From the NCBI GenBank assembly GCA_964559275.1, contig CAZLGC010000007.1, positions 1-34,608 of the forward strand: DNA of 34,608 nucleotides, written 5' to 3'. Of the stretch, positions 9,022-17,386 are shown in pieces (positions within the stretch are counted from its first letter, which is position 1; each line of letters starts with the position of its first letter). The stretch comes from CAZLGC01 sp964559275 (GTDB taxonomy: Bacteria; Patescibacteriota; CALEFQ01). Under the pieces are notes generated by a model. The model was not told the origin of the DNA. It saw only the letters and a program-made list of their open reading frames with translations, and made no database searches. The translations under genes were made by a program, and so were the position numbers.

Positions 9022-11095
9022 TACTATCTTCCCCCTTGTCTTTTAGCTTCTTTTTTAACTCAACCATCTTTAATTCCCGGCCGACCATAAGTTCATTCAT
9101 GTGTTCCAATTCCCTGACTTTGGCCTGCAATTTATTCTCATATTCTTTTCGCTCTGTTATATCCTGAGTGGTTCCTACCATCCGTACCGGATCCATACCC
9201 GAACCATAGAACACAATTCCTCTCTCGTGTAAAAACCTAATTTTGTTGCCGGGCAACTTAATTCGATGATCCACTGAATAATTACCACCTTCACGCAAAG
9301 ATTTCCGAACACTGTCATCGACCTTTTTTTGGTCTTCCGGATGGACAAGCTGCAAAAATCCCGGATAGGTTACATCAAAATCTGATCGGTTGACTCCGAA
9401 TATTCGGTACATCTCATCGGACCAACTAATCTGATCTTTTTTTATATCCCAGGACCAGCTACCAATTCGGGCAATTCTCTGCGCTTCGCGCAACTGATTT
9501 TCCCGCTCCTGTATTCTTCTCTGCATTTCGCGCTGCCTGGTCACATCGCGGCCAATTGACTGGATTTCTTTGACAGTGCCCTTGTCATCAAGAATGGGAA
9601 TAATCGTGTGCTCCATTATGACCCGGCGGCCATCTTTGGCCTGCCAACCCAAAACAACATTTCTTTGGGGCTTCTTCTCTGATACAATCCTGGCAATTAC
9701 CTCGGCCTGTTTCTCGGCAAATCCGGGAACAATCACTTCCAGGCCCAGGCGAGGATTGTTCCTGTAGTCTTCTGAAGTGTAGCCAAAAATCCTTTCCGCC
9801 GCTTTATTGGCATATTTTATCTGCCCGCCGCTGAGATCAACCAAAAATATGGCTTCGTTAGCATTATCTGTCAAAATATCATAGCTTTCCTTTATCTTTT
9901 TGATTTCCTGCTCGGACTTTTTCCGTTCACTCATATCAACATGGGTACCGACCAACCGAATGTTTTCTCCGGCTTTGTCCTGTTGCATGAAACCTCGAGC
10001 CAAAATATCAACATAATGGCCATCTTTGTGCTGCATTCGAAACTCAATCTCAAAGGGTTTATCGCCAGCACTTTTGACATAATCCTGGACTGATTTCGTT
10101 ACTCTGTCTTTGTCTCCCGGATGCAACCTTTTTTCCCATTCAGAAAAATCGTTCGGGATTTCATCGTCCCTAAAACCCAACATCTCTTTCCAGGGCGGAG
10201 AAAAATAAACTTCGTTGGTACGCAGATCCCAGTCCCAAATCCCGTCTTTGGTACCTTTCATTGCCAAATTGAATCGTTCCTGGTTTTCCTGAAGCTTCTG
10301 CCTGAATTCTTCCCGCTCGGTGATATCCTGCCCCGAGCTCAGTGTGCCAATAACCTTCCCCTCACTGTCTCGGATAGTGGCATTATTCCAAAGCAGAATT
10401 TTTTCGATTCCCCCTTTGGCCAGGACCTCATTGAGCCCTCCCTCTTTGAAAACTTCGTCAATTTCTCTGTCAGTGGTTCCCATTAGATCCTGGAAACCCT
10501 GGCGTAGTTTCTCCTGGTTTGATTCGGGTAAGAAATTTTCAAACCAATTCTTACCTTCAATCTCCGATTTGGGATAACCCAGGATCTCAGCACCGCGCTT
10601 ATTAATCATGACAACATTCCCCTTACTATCCAAAGACAAGATAAGAACACCGGCAATATCCAGGTACTGCTCGGCTTTAGATTCCATCGCCCGTTCATTG
10701 GTAATATCAATAATACTGACTAGATCGGCCACCATTTTGTTTTTGGCGTCACGAATGATAACCCCATAAATACGGGCGGTCCTGATTTCACCCTTCTTGG
10801 TTATGAATTCAAGGTTGTACGGCTCCAAGCGTTGTCCCAGGAATCTTTTGGCCAACTGTTTCATTGCCTTTGTCTTGCTGGCTTTGGTCATATAAGGAAG
10901 TGCCAAAAGATTCTTGCCAAGAACTTCCTCCTTGCGATAGCCAAGCCATTCATAGAGACGACCATTTAGATCCAAGACGGTTCCCTTTTTGTCCAACAAA
11001 ACAATAGCGGCTGGTGAATTGTCAAAAACCGCTTTGTATTTAGCCAGTTCATCAGAAAAGGCCCCGTTTGAAAACTTGTCTTTTTTTTCGGGCAT
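9011..11095 (-). CDS. Multi-PAS sensor protein without kinase domain
   Basis: This soluble 694-residue protein has about five tandem PAS domains, with repeats starting near residues 15, 140, 275, 400 and 535. Several end in PAC-type motifs such as VGTHVDMSERK, IQSIGRDVTRQ and VGTTQDITERK. The fifth domain, starting around RIARIGSWSWD, looks like a PAS_3 fold. The protein ends in a short coiled coil (LMVGRELKMVELK) followed by a charged tail and a stop. No HisKA, HATPase, GGDEF or receiver follows. It therefore senses or scaffolds but cannot phosphorylate alone. It lies 4 nt after the 111-residue gene and overlaps the membrane-coil gene. I infer a redox- or ligand-sensing partner for a neighbouring kinase. 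I found no sign of a frameshift that would have removed a kinase domain. Confidence 0.9.
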   Translation of the reverse strand: MPEKKDKFSNGAFSDELAKYKAVFDNSPAAIVLLDKKGTVLDLNGRLYEWLGYRKEEVLGKNLLALPYMTKASKTKAMKQLAKRFLGQRLEPYNLEFITKKGEIRTARIYGVIIRDAKNKMVADLVSIIDITNERAMESKAEQYLDIAGVLILSLDSKGNVVMINKRGAEILGYPKSEIEGKNWFENFLPESNQEKLRQGFQDLMGTTDREIDEVFKEGGLNEVLAKGGIEKILLWNNATIRDSEGKVIGTLSSGQDITEREEFRQKLQENQERFNLAMKGTKDGIWDWDLRTNEVYFSPPWKEMLGFRDDEIPNDFSEWEKRLHPGDKDRVTKSVQDYVKSAGDKPFEIEFRMQHKDGHYVDILARGFMQQDKAGENIRLVGTHVDMSERKKSEQEIKKIKESYDILTDNANEAIFLVDLSGGQIKYANKAAERIFGYTSEDYRNNPRLGLEVIVPGFAEKQAEVIARIVSEKKPQRNVVLGWQAKDGRRVIMEHTIIPILDDKGTVKEIQSIGRDVTRQREMQRRIQERENQLREAQRIARIGSWSWDIKKDQISWSDEMYRIFGVNRSDFDVTYPGFLQLVHPEDQKKVDDSVRKSLREGGNYSVDHRIKLPGNKIRFLHERGIVFYGSGMDPVRMVGTTQDITERKEYENKLQAKVRELEHMNELMVGRELKMVELKKKLKDKGEDSNAK

Positions 11096-11099
11096 TTGG

Positions 11100-11435
11100 T
11101 TAGGGTAACTTTTTCAGCAGTGTCATGATTTCGCCGGCGTGTTTCTCGATGATTTTGGGGTCGCGAAAATTGGCAGCGAATTTCTTGAGTTCGCCGATAG
11201 CCCCCATAATTCCCTCCTTGGTCGGGTGATCGAAATCACCGCCGCCGTCCTTGAATGCTTTGCGAACAATTTGTTGGCAGTAATTGCGATTCATGTTTTC
11301 GCTGGCATCTGTTTCGTTGTCCAGTAGATCGGCATCAACACAATGAGCTTTGTAAAAACACTCAACGATGGCATCCCTAATCATCAAGGGTGTTACCTCG
11401 TCTTTGTCCGGGTCTACCCCGTAAATTTCAACCAT
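11100..11435 (-). CDS. Conserved-looking 111-residue helical protein, unknown function
   Basis: I do not recognise this family. The protein is small, acidic and soluble, with predicted helices throughout. Cysteines lie at VECFYKAHC (residues about 25-33) and in NYCQQI, and a Gly-Asp-rich loop (KDGGGDFDHP) lies mid-protein. It has no membrane segment and no classical catalytic motif. It starts 4 nt after a REC gene and ends 4 nt before the multi-PAS gene, so it is very likely translated as part of the same operon. A role as a small adaptor or anti-kinase in this signalling array is a guess from position only. The tight spacing argues that it is a real gene. Confidence 0.8.
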   Translation of the reverse strand: MVEIYGVDPDKDEVTPLMIRDAIVECFYKAHCVDADLLDNETDASENMNRNYCQQIVRKAFKDGGGDFDHPTKEGIMGAIGELKKFAANFRDPKIIEKHAGEIMTLLKKLP

Positions 11436-11439
11436 CTGA

Positions 11440-11820
11440 TTATTTTTTATTCAATTTGTCCTTAACCATTTTGACTAAATCCTCGAGCTTCCAGTCTGAT
11501 TTGACCAGATAGTCAAAGACTCCTCTCTTATTGGCTTCTTCAGCCTTGTAGGCATCAGCTAAATTGGTCAAGATGACAACTTTGGCGTCTTTACCCCACT
11601 CGTCCTGACGTAGTTTTTGGAGCATAGTCATGCCATCCATATTGGGCATGATAATGTCCAACAAAATCAGGTTAGGGTGATCAGCCAAGGCCATTTTGAG
11701 GCCCTTTTCTCCGTCCGAAGCAACAATCACATCAAGTTCTTCGGCTCCGAGCTTATCAGCCAGAACCTTTTGCACCGGAATGTCATCTTCAATAACGAGG
11801 ATTTTGGGTTTTGTTTCCAT
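11440..11820 (-). CDS. Single-domain response regulator
   Basis: This 126-residue receiver has an acidic pocket (VIEDD), phospho-acceptor Asp55 in LILLDIIMP, Thr85 and Lys107. The Lys is followed by SDW rather than the CheY-like Pro-Phe. There is no output domain. It starts 1 nt after the multi-PAS kinase gene, its likely phosphodonor, and is followed after 4 nt by the unknown 111-residue gene. It is closely similar to the receiver at 14086-14460, suggesting local duplication, so the pair may give one kinase two targets. Confidence 0.93.
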   Translation of the reverse strand: METKPKILVIEDDIPVQKVLADKLGAEELDVIVASDGEKGLKMALADHPNLILLDIIMPNMDGMTMLQKLRQDEWGKDAKVVILTNLADAYKAEEANKRGVFDYLVKSDWKLEDLVKMVKDKLNKK

Positions 11821-11821
11821 G

Positions 11822-14080
11822 TTAGGTTAGCTCCTTTTTGCCAGCCTGTGGTTTCATGCCTGAGACAGGAATCGACACATAAAAGGTCGAGCCCTGATTC
11901 AAGGCAGATTCAAACCAAATTTTCCCACCGGCTTGGTCAAGAATTGACTTAACTATATATAAACCTAGTCCGTGTCCTTCAGGATCGATTGAGACAGCAT
12001 TATCCGCCCGGAAAAGCTTTTCGAAGACCCGGTGCTGCTGATTGGCCGGGATACCGCAGCCGCTGTCGATAACCTTGAATACGATATCCTTTCCTTTCTT
12101 GCTGACCTCTATTGATATCTTACCACCGGCCGGCGTGTATTTAATGGCATTACTGATAACATTGCTCATAATTGTACGAATCAGAGCCGGATCGATCTTC
12201 ACTTTCGGAATATGTTTTTGGTAACTCTTCGTTATCTGCAGCCCTCTTCCCTTTATTTTGCTTTGTCTTGTTTTCAAAATCTGGTCAATGATAGCGGTAA
12301 CACTAGAAAGCTCCGGTTTGATGGTAAATGTACCAAGCTCAATTCGGGAAACATTGAGCAGCGCATTGACGAGTTTTACCATCCGCCGGCCACCGGCTTT
12401 TATTTCCTGGAGGTATTTATTGCATCGCGGCGATAGATCTTCTTTGCTGCCCAGCAACATTTCGGTATACCAATTGATCGCTGTCAGCGGGCCACGCAGC
12501 TCATGTGAAGCCAAAGATACAAATTCCGTTTTAGCCCGGTCAATTTCTTTTTCTCTGGTGATATCCCGTTCAATTCCCAGAAAATAGATGATTTCGTCTT
12601 TATCACCCAGAATCGGCGATAACCTTATTTCGGCATCGTAGAGCCGGCCATCCTTTCCCTTATTCTTGACCTCCCCCGAAAAGGGCTTTTTCTCGATCTT
12701 GATGGTGCGCCATAGCTTCTTATAGAATTCTACCGGCATTTGCTGCCCCCACAAAGACGGATTTTTGCCGATCATCTCCTTACGCGAATAACCGGTATTC
12801 TCCTCGGCAGCCTGATTAGCAAATATTATCTTGCCGTCAATATCAGTAATAACTATATGATCAGATGCACCCTCGGCAGCTAGCTGAAACTTACGCATAT
12901 TCTCCTCAGCATTAATACGCTGACTGATATCACGAGAAACTACAGTCACACCACAGACTCTGCCTCGGGCATCCCGGCGGGGACAGGCCCTGGCAGCATA
13001 GTATCTGATCTCACCCCGAATCGGAATCTCATAATCAAAACTGGTGCAAATCTCTTTTTGCATTGCCTCCAGCAAAGGCGGAACAACGACTTCCCTAAGC
13101 TCTTTAGGGAAGATATCATTAATATTTTTGCCCAGAAACTTTTTAGGAGGCAGATAAAGGGTTTTTTCCATTTCCGGCGGGCAATAGTATTCTCCAAAAT
13201 CAAGTTTTTTATTGAATACGAAGGTTAGATCCGGTGTAGAGGAAATTATTGATTCCAGCTTAGCCTCGGAAAGTTTCAGTTTTTCCTCCGCCTCTTTTTC
13301 TTTCGTTATATCCTGTGCCAGACCTACCACTCTTTTCACTTCGCCTTGATTATCTTTTACCGGATAGCCCTGATCGCGAACCCAGCGAATTGATTTATCC
13401 GGGCGCCTTATCCTGTATTCTTCACTGTAGCTTTGACCTTTACCCAAATTAATGAAATTCTGGAGCGCTTTTGTTCTGTCTTTTGGATAGATCGCCTGCG
13501 CCCATAGATTTTTCTTTTTATACAAATCTTCAAGCTTGCGGCCCCATATCTTTTCGAAACCCTTGGTAGCATATATTGTCTGCTTATCAGACCAGCGCGT
13601 AATCCAGAAACAGCCCTTAATTGTTTCCGCCATCTGACGCAGAGTAGCCTCGCCTTGCCGGTGTTTTTGCTGAATTTCCTGTTTTTCAGTAATGTCCGTA
13701 CCGGCGCTGAGAGTACCGATGATTTTGCCGGATTTATCTTTCAGCAGAGTGTTATGCCAAGAAACGATCTTCCTCTTTCCGGATTTGGTCACCACTTCAT
13801 TGTCATATACTTTCACGAAACTCATCTTACCGCCCATCAGTTTACGAAAAACCCCTTTTATTTCCTTACGGGCCTCGGCCGGTATAGCCTGTTTGAACCA
13901 GTCCTTGCCTAGCAACTCTTTTTTGGTATAACCCAAAAGATTTCGACCGGCCTTGTTTATAAACGAAATCTTGCCGTCCTTATCCAAAGAAACAACTATG
14001 GCGTTAATAGCATCCAGAAACTTAATCGTTTCCGCTGAGGGATAAAGGATACTTGATTTAGCAGTTGTTTCTCTTTTCAT
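11822..14080 (-). CDS. Soluble multi-PAS histidine kinase
   Basis: This 752-residue protein has no transmembrane segment. About four PAS domains (starting near residues 18, 150, 275 and 390) precede HisKA and HATPase_c. The phospho-acceptor is His526 in the H box SHELRGPL. The residue four positions after His is Gly530 rather than the usual Thr or Asn. The N box (NVISNAIKYTP), G1 (DSGCGIP) and G2 (GHGLGLYIVKSIL) are intact, so autokinase activity is expected. It is flanked immediately by single-domain receivers on both sides (5-nt and 1-nt gaps). Loss of the Thr/Asn suggests weak phosphatase activity toward its receivers. The sensed signal is unknown; cytosolic PAS domains often sense redox state, oxygen or small ligands. 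Confidence 0.94.
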   Translation of the reverse strand: MKRETTAKSSILYPSAETIKFLDAINAIVVSLDKDGKISFINKAGRNLLGYTKKELLGKDWFKQAIPAEARKEIKGVFRKLMGGKMSFVKVYDNEVVTKSGKRKIVSWHNTLLKDKSGKIIGTLSAGTDITEKQEIQQKHRQGEATLRQMAETIKGCFWITRWSDKQTIYATKGFEKIWGRKLEDLYKKKNLWAQAIYPKDRTKALQNFINLGKGQSYSEEYRIRRPDKSIRWVRDQGYPVKDNQGEVKRVVGLAQDITKEKEAEEKLKLSEAKLESIISSTPDLTFVFNKKLDFGEYYCPPEMEKTLYLPPKKFLGKNINDIFPKELREVVVPPLLEAMQKEICTSFDYEIPIRGEIRYYAARACPRRDARGRVCGVTVVSRDISQRINAEENMRKFQLAAEGASDHIVITDIDGKIIFANQAAEENTGYSRKEMIGKNPSLWGQQMPVEFYKKLWRTIKIEKKPFSGEVKNKGKDGRLYDAEIRLSPILGDKDEIIYFLGIERDITREKEIDRAKTEFVSLASHELRGPLTAINWYTEMLLGSKEDLSPRCNKYLQEIKAGGRRMVKLVNALLNVSRIELGTFTIKPELSSVTAIIDQILKTRQSKIKGRGLQITKSYQKHIPKVKIDPALIRTIMSNVISNAIKYTPAGGKISIEVSKKGKDIVFKVIDSGCGIPANQQHRVFEKLFRADNAVSIDPEGHGLGLYIVKSILDQAGGKIWFESALNQGSTFYVSIPVSGMKPQAGKKELT

Positions 14081-14085
14081 ATTGT

Positions 14086-14460
14086 TTATCTAGAGAGCAT
14101 TTGCTTCACTTTTTCCACGACTTCACGTAGATCCCAATCAGCTTTTACCAGGTAGTCCTGAACCCCTAAATTATCAGCTGTTTCCGACCTGTCACCGTCA
14201 CTGAGATTAGTCAAAACAATTACCGGGACATTTTTGCCCCAAGCATCCCGGCGGATTTCCTTGAGAGCTGTCATCCCATCTTTAACCGGCATGATTATAT
14301 CCATCAGAATCAGATCCGGGTGCTCCTGTAAAGCCGCCTTTACCCCTTTCTCTCCATTAGTCGCATTGACCACCTGGTAACCAGCTTGTTTCAGATTCTC
14401 GGTAAGTATTTTTTGAACATCGGTTTCATCTTCGACGATTAATATTTTCCTTTTGGGCAT
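14086..14460 (-). CDS. Single-domain response regulator
   Basis: This 124-residue receiver has the acidic residues VEDE, phospho-acceptor Asp54 in LILMDIIMP, Thr84 and Lys106 in YLVKADWD, and no output domain. It precedes the soluble multi-PAS kinase by 5 nt. It follows cheD across a 42-nt spacer that contains a GAAGAT palindrome. It is similar to the receiver at 11440-11820. It could be a second CheY-like messenger to the pilus machinery or a phosphate sink. Confidence 0.93.
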   Translation of the reverse strand: MPKRKILIVEDETDVQKILTENLKQAGYQVVNATNGEKGVKAALQEHPDLILMDIIMPVKDGMTALKEIRRDAWGKNVPVIVLTNLSDGDRSETADNLGVQDYLVKADWDLREVVEKVKQMLSR

Positions 14461-14464
14461 AATT

Positions 14465-14503
14465 TTTTAGATTTGAAGATTGAAGATATTTGATTCTATC
14501 TTC
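14465..14503. repeat. GAAGAT-type A/T-rich palindromic repeat, copy 1
   Basis: Between cheD and the receiver gene, GAAGATA (14482-14488) and TATCTTC (14497-14503) form a perfect 7-bp stem with an 8-base loop. The flank (aattttttagatttgaagat) closely matches the flank of the element at 21897-21957. The arm touches the cheD stop codon. No U-tract follows on the minus strand. Confidence 0.55.
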
Positions 14504-14967
14504 TATAACTTAGTTGTTACATTAACTACACCGTTGGTCAGATGAAACTCCACCATTTTGCCGCTGCTGCCGCCGGTATCTTCCTTGTCCAGCCTGATTC
14601 CTAGTTTCTGCAAATGCTCCCGACTAACCTCGGCGTTCATATTTCCTATACTGTGCTTGTTCTCTGTCAGGCGCTGGAACATGGTGGCTCCGCCAACCAG
14701 TTTGGCAACGAAATGCTTACGATCCCCGCCAATCTCTTCGATGCCAGCAACCAGATTATCGATAGCCTCCGAGACATACTTAGCCGGCGAGGTACTGGGC
14801 TCTCCTTTTTTGTTGTGCGGCAACATGGCATGAGCCAACCCGCCGACTTTGGCCTTGGGATCGTAAAGAGTGATAACCACACAAGAGCCGACACTCCCGG
14901 TTTTCAGGATGTCATCATTATGACCGACAGCCAGCTCAGCGGTTTTTACAGATATCTCTTTACCCAT
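14503..14967 (-). CDS. cheD: Chemoreceptor glutamine deamidase CheD
   Basis: The start is set at ATG 14967, giving 154 residues that match the family length. An upstream in-frame extension to 15066 lies inside cheC and is not family-like. The catalytic Cys29 in GSVGSCV and His46 in GLAHAMLPH are present, as is the following GGA loop (LVGGATMF). CheD deamidates specific receptor glutamines and binds CheC. The genes overlap by 8 nt, as expected for a CheC-CheD pair. Targets are probably Gln residues of the MCP encoded at 20056-21888. The family assignment is firm. Confidence 0.95.
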   Translation of the reverse strand: MGKEISVKTAELAVGHNDDILKTGSVGSCVVITLYDPKAKVGGLAHAMLPHNKKGEPSTSPAKYVSEAIDNLVAGIEEIGGDRKHFVAKLVGGATMFQRLTENKHSIGNMNAEVSREHLQKLGIRLDKEDTGGSSGKMVEFHLTNGVVNVTTKL

Positions 14968-15589
14968 TATTGTTGCCCAATTTAGCCCTGGCTGCAGACA
15001 AAATCCTGGCTGTGGAGTTGGAATCAAACAGGAAATAAAGATCCCCATCAACCCCTTCTTCTTCAATGCTCAGAGTAACCTTGAATGAAAGGGCTTTTTC
15101 TTCTTCCTGCCCGATTTCAACGATTACTGAATCCATAATGGCGCCGAGCATATCGACCACCGCGTCAGGAATGGTGTGCAGAATGTTCATATCCAAAAAT
15201 TTGGACAGAGCTGTAATTGAAGCTCCCAGGAGAATGTTGCCAATCTCTCTCATCGCCGAAAGATCTTCCTCATCAAATTCATCTATGTCTGCCTTGTCTT
15301 TTTTGGTCAGCAGCTTGGCAAAAGCCAAGGCGCTTTTGGGAGAAAAAATCATCACCATGGCACCGTTGGCGTCGCCGTACATTTTCAGAAACACCGCCAA
15401 GACAGTATCGTCTTTGGAACCCAGAAATTGCTGTACCTTTTCAATCGGGCCGACGGTCGCCTCGGGTACATTCATCTGGATTTTCTTTCCCAGCATAGTG
15501 GAAAGAGCCGTGGAGGCATTACCGGCGCCGATGTTGACTATCTCTTTGAGCTGGTCATTCTCTTTGTTGTTGATTATTTCTTTGGGCAT
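14960..15589 (-). CDS. cheC: CheY-P phosphatase CheC
   Basis: This 209-residue protein has two pseudo-symmetric phosphatase motifs. The first is LKEIVNIGAGNASTAL (Glu16, Asn19) and the second is MREIGNILLGASITAL (Glu114, Asn117), so both active sites keep the Glu-x-x-Asn pair that hydrolyses CheY-P. CheC activity is stimulated by CheD in the known systems, and the overlapping cheD supports that here. It starts 6 nt after cheA. A second CheC-like gene at 18860-19438 is divergent. Confidence 0.95.
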   Translation of the reverse strand: MPKEIINNKENDQLKEIVNIGAGNASTALSTMLGKKIQMNVPEATVGPIEKVQQFLGSKDDTVLAVFLKMYGDANGAMVMIFSPKSALAFAKLLTKKDKADIDEFDEEDLSAMREIGNILLGASITALSKFLDMNILHTIPDAVVDMLGAIMDSVIVEIGQEEEKALSFKVTLSIEEEGVDGDLYFLFDSNSTARILSAARAKLGNNNG

Positions 15590-15595
15590 ATAGAA

Positions 15596-17386
15596 TTACA
15601 TTCTTAAAAGTTTTCGCGTATCCTCCAAAAGACCGACTGTGTCCAAAATTAGTATAGTCCGGCCATCACCGAGAATGGTTGAGCCGGAGAAACCCTTGGC
15701 TCGACGCAATATGCTGGGTAGCGGCTTGACTGTGATCTCCTCCTCACCCAACAAATCATCCACCACCACGCCGGCCGTGTCCTGGCCGCGCCTAACCAGC
15801 ACTGCCAGGTCGTGTGACTTATAGGGGGCTGGTTCTGCCTCCTTTTCGGTCACAGTTTTTTGGGTAGCCATCTTGTCGACCAGCCGGAAAATGTTGTGCA
15901 GCCGGGCTAGCGGAACCTCACGACCGTCAACAATCGCCACATCCTGATCTCCCAAGCTCTTGATTTTGTCTCGCGGTATCCTGACTGTCCGCTCAATGCT
16001 AGAGAAAGGAATGGCAAATTGGGATCCGTCGGCTTTGACAAGCAAAGCCTTGATAATAGCCAGAGACAGCGGCAGTTCCATTGTGAAACTGGCGCCATCA
16101 CTGGTTGCAATCTTTTCCTTGTCTTGTGAACGCGTGTTCACGAGCGGCGACTGGACAATCACCCTACCGCCTAACTGATTGGTGAATTTTTTTACAACAC
16201 TGAGCCCGACTCCCCGACCGGAGGTTTCCGTCACTTTCTTTTTAGTAGAGAGACGAGGATTAAAAAGCAGATTTTTGATATCGCGGTCAACAAAGATCGG
16301 ATTTTCTTTGAGACGGGCAAACAGCTTCTGTCCCTCCGCGGCTGTAACTATCTTACGATCAATAGCTGATTGGATTACACTTTCCCAATTGATTGACTCG
16401 CCCCGGTTAGTGACCATGATTAGCGCATAGTCTTTCTCCCGGCGTGCGAGCAGATCAATCGTGCCTTTTTGGGAGATGCCATGATCGATAGCATTGCGCA
16501 GAAGATGAACCAAAGGCTGAGCCAGACCATCAATTATTGTCCGGTCCAGCTCCAGGCCGCCACTTGATATTTCAAACTCGATTTGCTTCTTCTCTTTCTG
16601 GGAAAGATCCCTGACCATGCGGGGAAAACGAGCAAAAATCTGTTCCACCGGAACCAGACGAGACTGCATAACCTGATACTGGATATCAGATACCAGGCGA
16701 TTCAGATGCTCAACAACTTCGCGGATCTCCGGATTGGCCCGTTGCAATATTTGCAGCTTCATTTTGTCTATAAGCAGCTCTTCCATCAGTCCCATCAGCT
16801 TATCCAGGCGTTCCACCGGCACTTTGATATGAGAAACTTCAGCCGATTCAACCGCCTCGCGCACTTCCTCCTCCTCTAATTCTGTCGCACCCCCTTTCTT
16901 TTCTGACTTTTTGTTCTCTTTTGAATCTTTACTCTTTTTAGAATTACTGCCCTTGGTAAAAACTGGCTTTCCCGAGGCAGTCCGTTTTGATTTCCCAACC
17001 CCTTCTGTTTCCACCCCGGTTATCTTCTTTATCTTATTAGTCGTAGCGGTTAAGTTGGTTTCTTTTCCGTCTTTTTTGATTTTTTTCACCGCCCTTTCCA
17101 GGGCGTCAAATGCCTTAAAAAGCTCGTTGATAATTTTTTTATTCAGCTCCAGTACATCCGAGCGCGCGTAGTCAAAAACATCTTCCAGGACATGTGTCAA
17201 AAACGCCATTTTTTGGTACCCCATTGTGGCTGACGAGCCCTTTAGGGAATGTGCAGAACGCATCAGCTCATCCAGCAGCTTCTGATTACCCGGCTGCTTC
17301 TCCACTTTTAAGAGATTGTCATTCAGTTTCTGCAAATGATCTTCGGCTTCGGTTATATAGAGATCTTTGAATTTAGAAAGGTCCAT
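15596..17386 (-). CDS. cheA: Chemotaxis histidine kinase CheA
   Basis: This 596-residue protein has a P1 Hpt domain (1-105, His46 in SAHSLKGSS), a Lys/Ser-rich linker (about 110-190) where the P2 domain would be, P3 dimerisation (about 190-255), P4 ATPase (about 255-440) and P5 CheW-like (about 450-590) domains. The N box (HLLRNAIDHGI) and G2 box (SGRGVGLSVV) are normal. The G1 box is degenerate: the usual D-x-G-x-G reads N-R-G-E-S at residues 327-331, and the GFST segment reads RLST. P2, which docks CheY in many CheAs, appears absent. The ATG overlaps the cheB stop (TAATG). It should couple the MCP through CheW to CheY and CheB, but the altered nucleotide pocket raises doubt about its rate or ATP use. 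Confidence 0.95.
   Translation of the reverse strand: MDLSKFKDLYITEAEDHLQKLNDNLLKVEKQPGNQKLLDELMRSAHSLKGSSATMGYQKMAFLTHVLEDVFDYARSDVLELNKKIINELFKAFDALERAVKKIKKDGKETNLTATTNKIKKITGVETEGVGKSKRTASGKPVFTKGSNSKKSKDSKENKKSEKKGGATELEEEEVREAVESAEVSHIKVPVERLDKLMGLMEELLIDKMKLQILQRANPEIREVVEHLNRLVSDIQYQVMQSRLVPVEQIFARFPRMVRDLSQKEKKQIEFEISSGGLELDRTIIDGLAQPLVHLLRNAIDHGISQKGTIDLLARREKDYALIMVTNRGESINWESVIQSAIDRKIVTAAEGQKLFARLKENPIFVDRDIKNLLFNPRLSTKKKVTETSGRGVGLSVVKKFTNQLGGRVIVQSPLVNTRSQDKEKIATSDGASFTMELPLSLAIIKALLVKADGSQFAIPFSSIERTVRIPRDKIKSLGDQDVAIVDGREVPLARLHNIFRLVDKMATQKTVTEKEAEPAPYKSHDLAVLVRRGQDTAGVVVDDLLGEEEITVKPLPSILRRAKGFSGSTILGDGRTILILDTVGLLEDTRKLLRM

Noticed and set aside
9011..11095. Multi-PAS protein as a frameshifted histidine kinase
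   Set aside because: The downstream sequence in all minus frames is the membrane-coil gene, with no HisKA or HATPase motifs, so no kinase remnant exists.
14968..15066. N-terminal extension of CheD to 15066
   Set aside because: The extra 33 residues lie within cheC and do not resemble the family; ATG 14967 gives the expected length and catalytic spacing.
15066..15593. Plus-strand frame of 175 codons opposite cheC
   Set aside because: It is antisense to CheC with both phosphatase motifs; it has no start context or family-like pattern.
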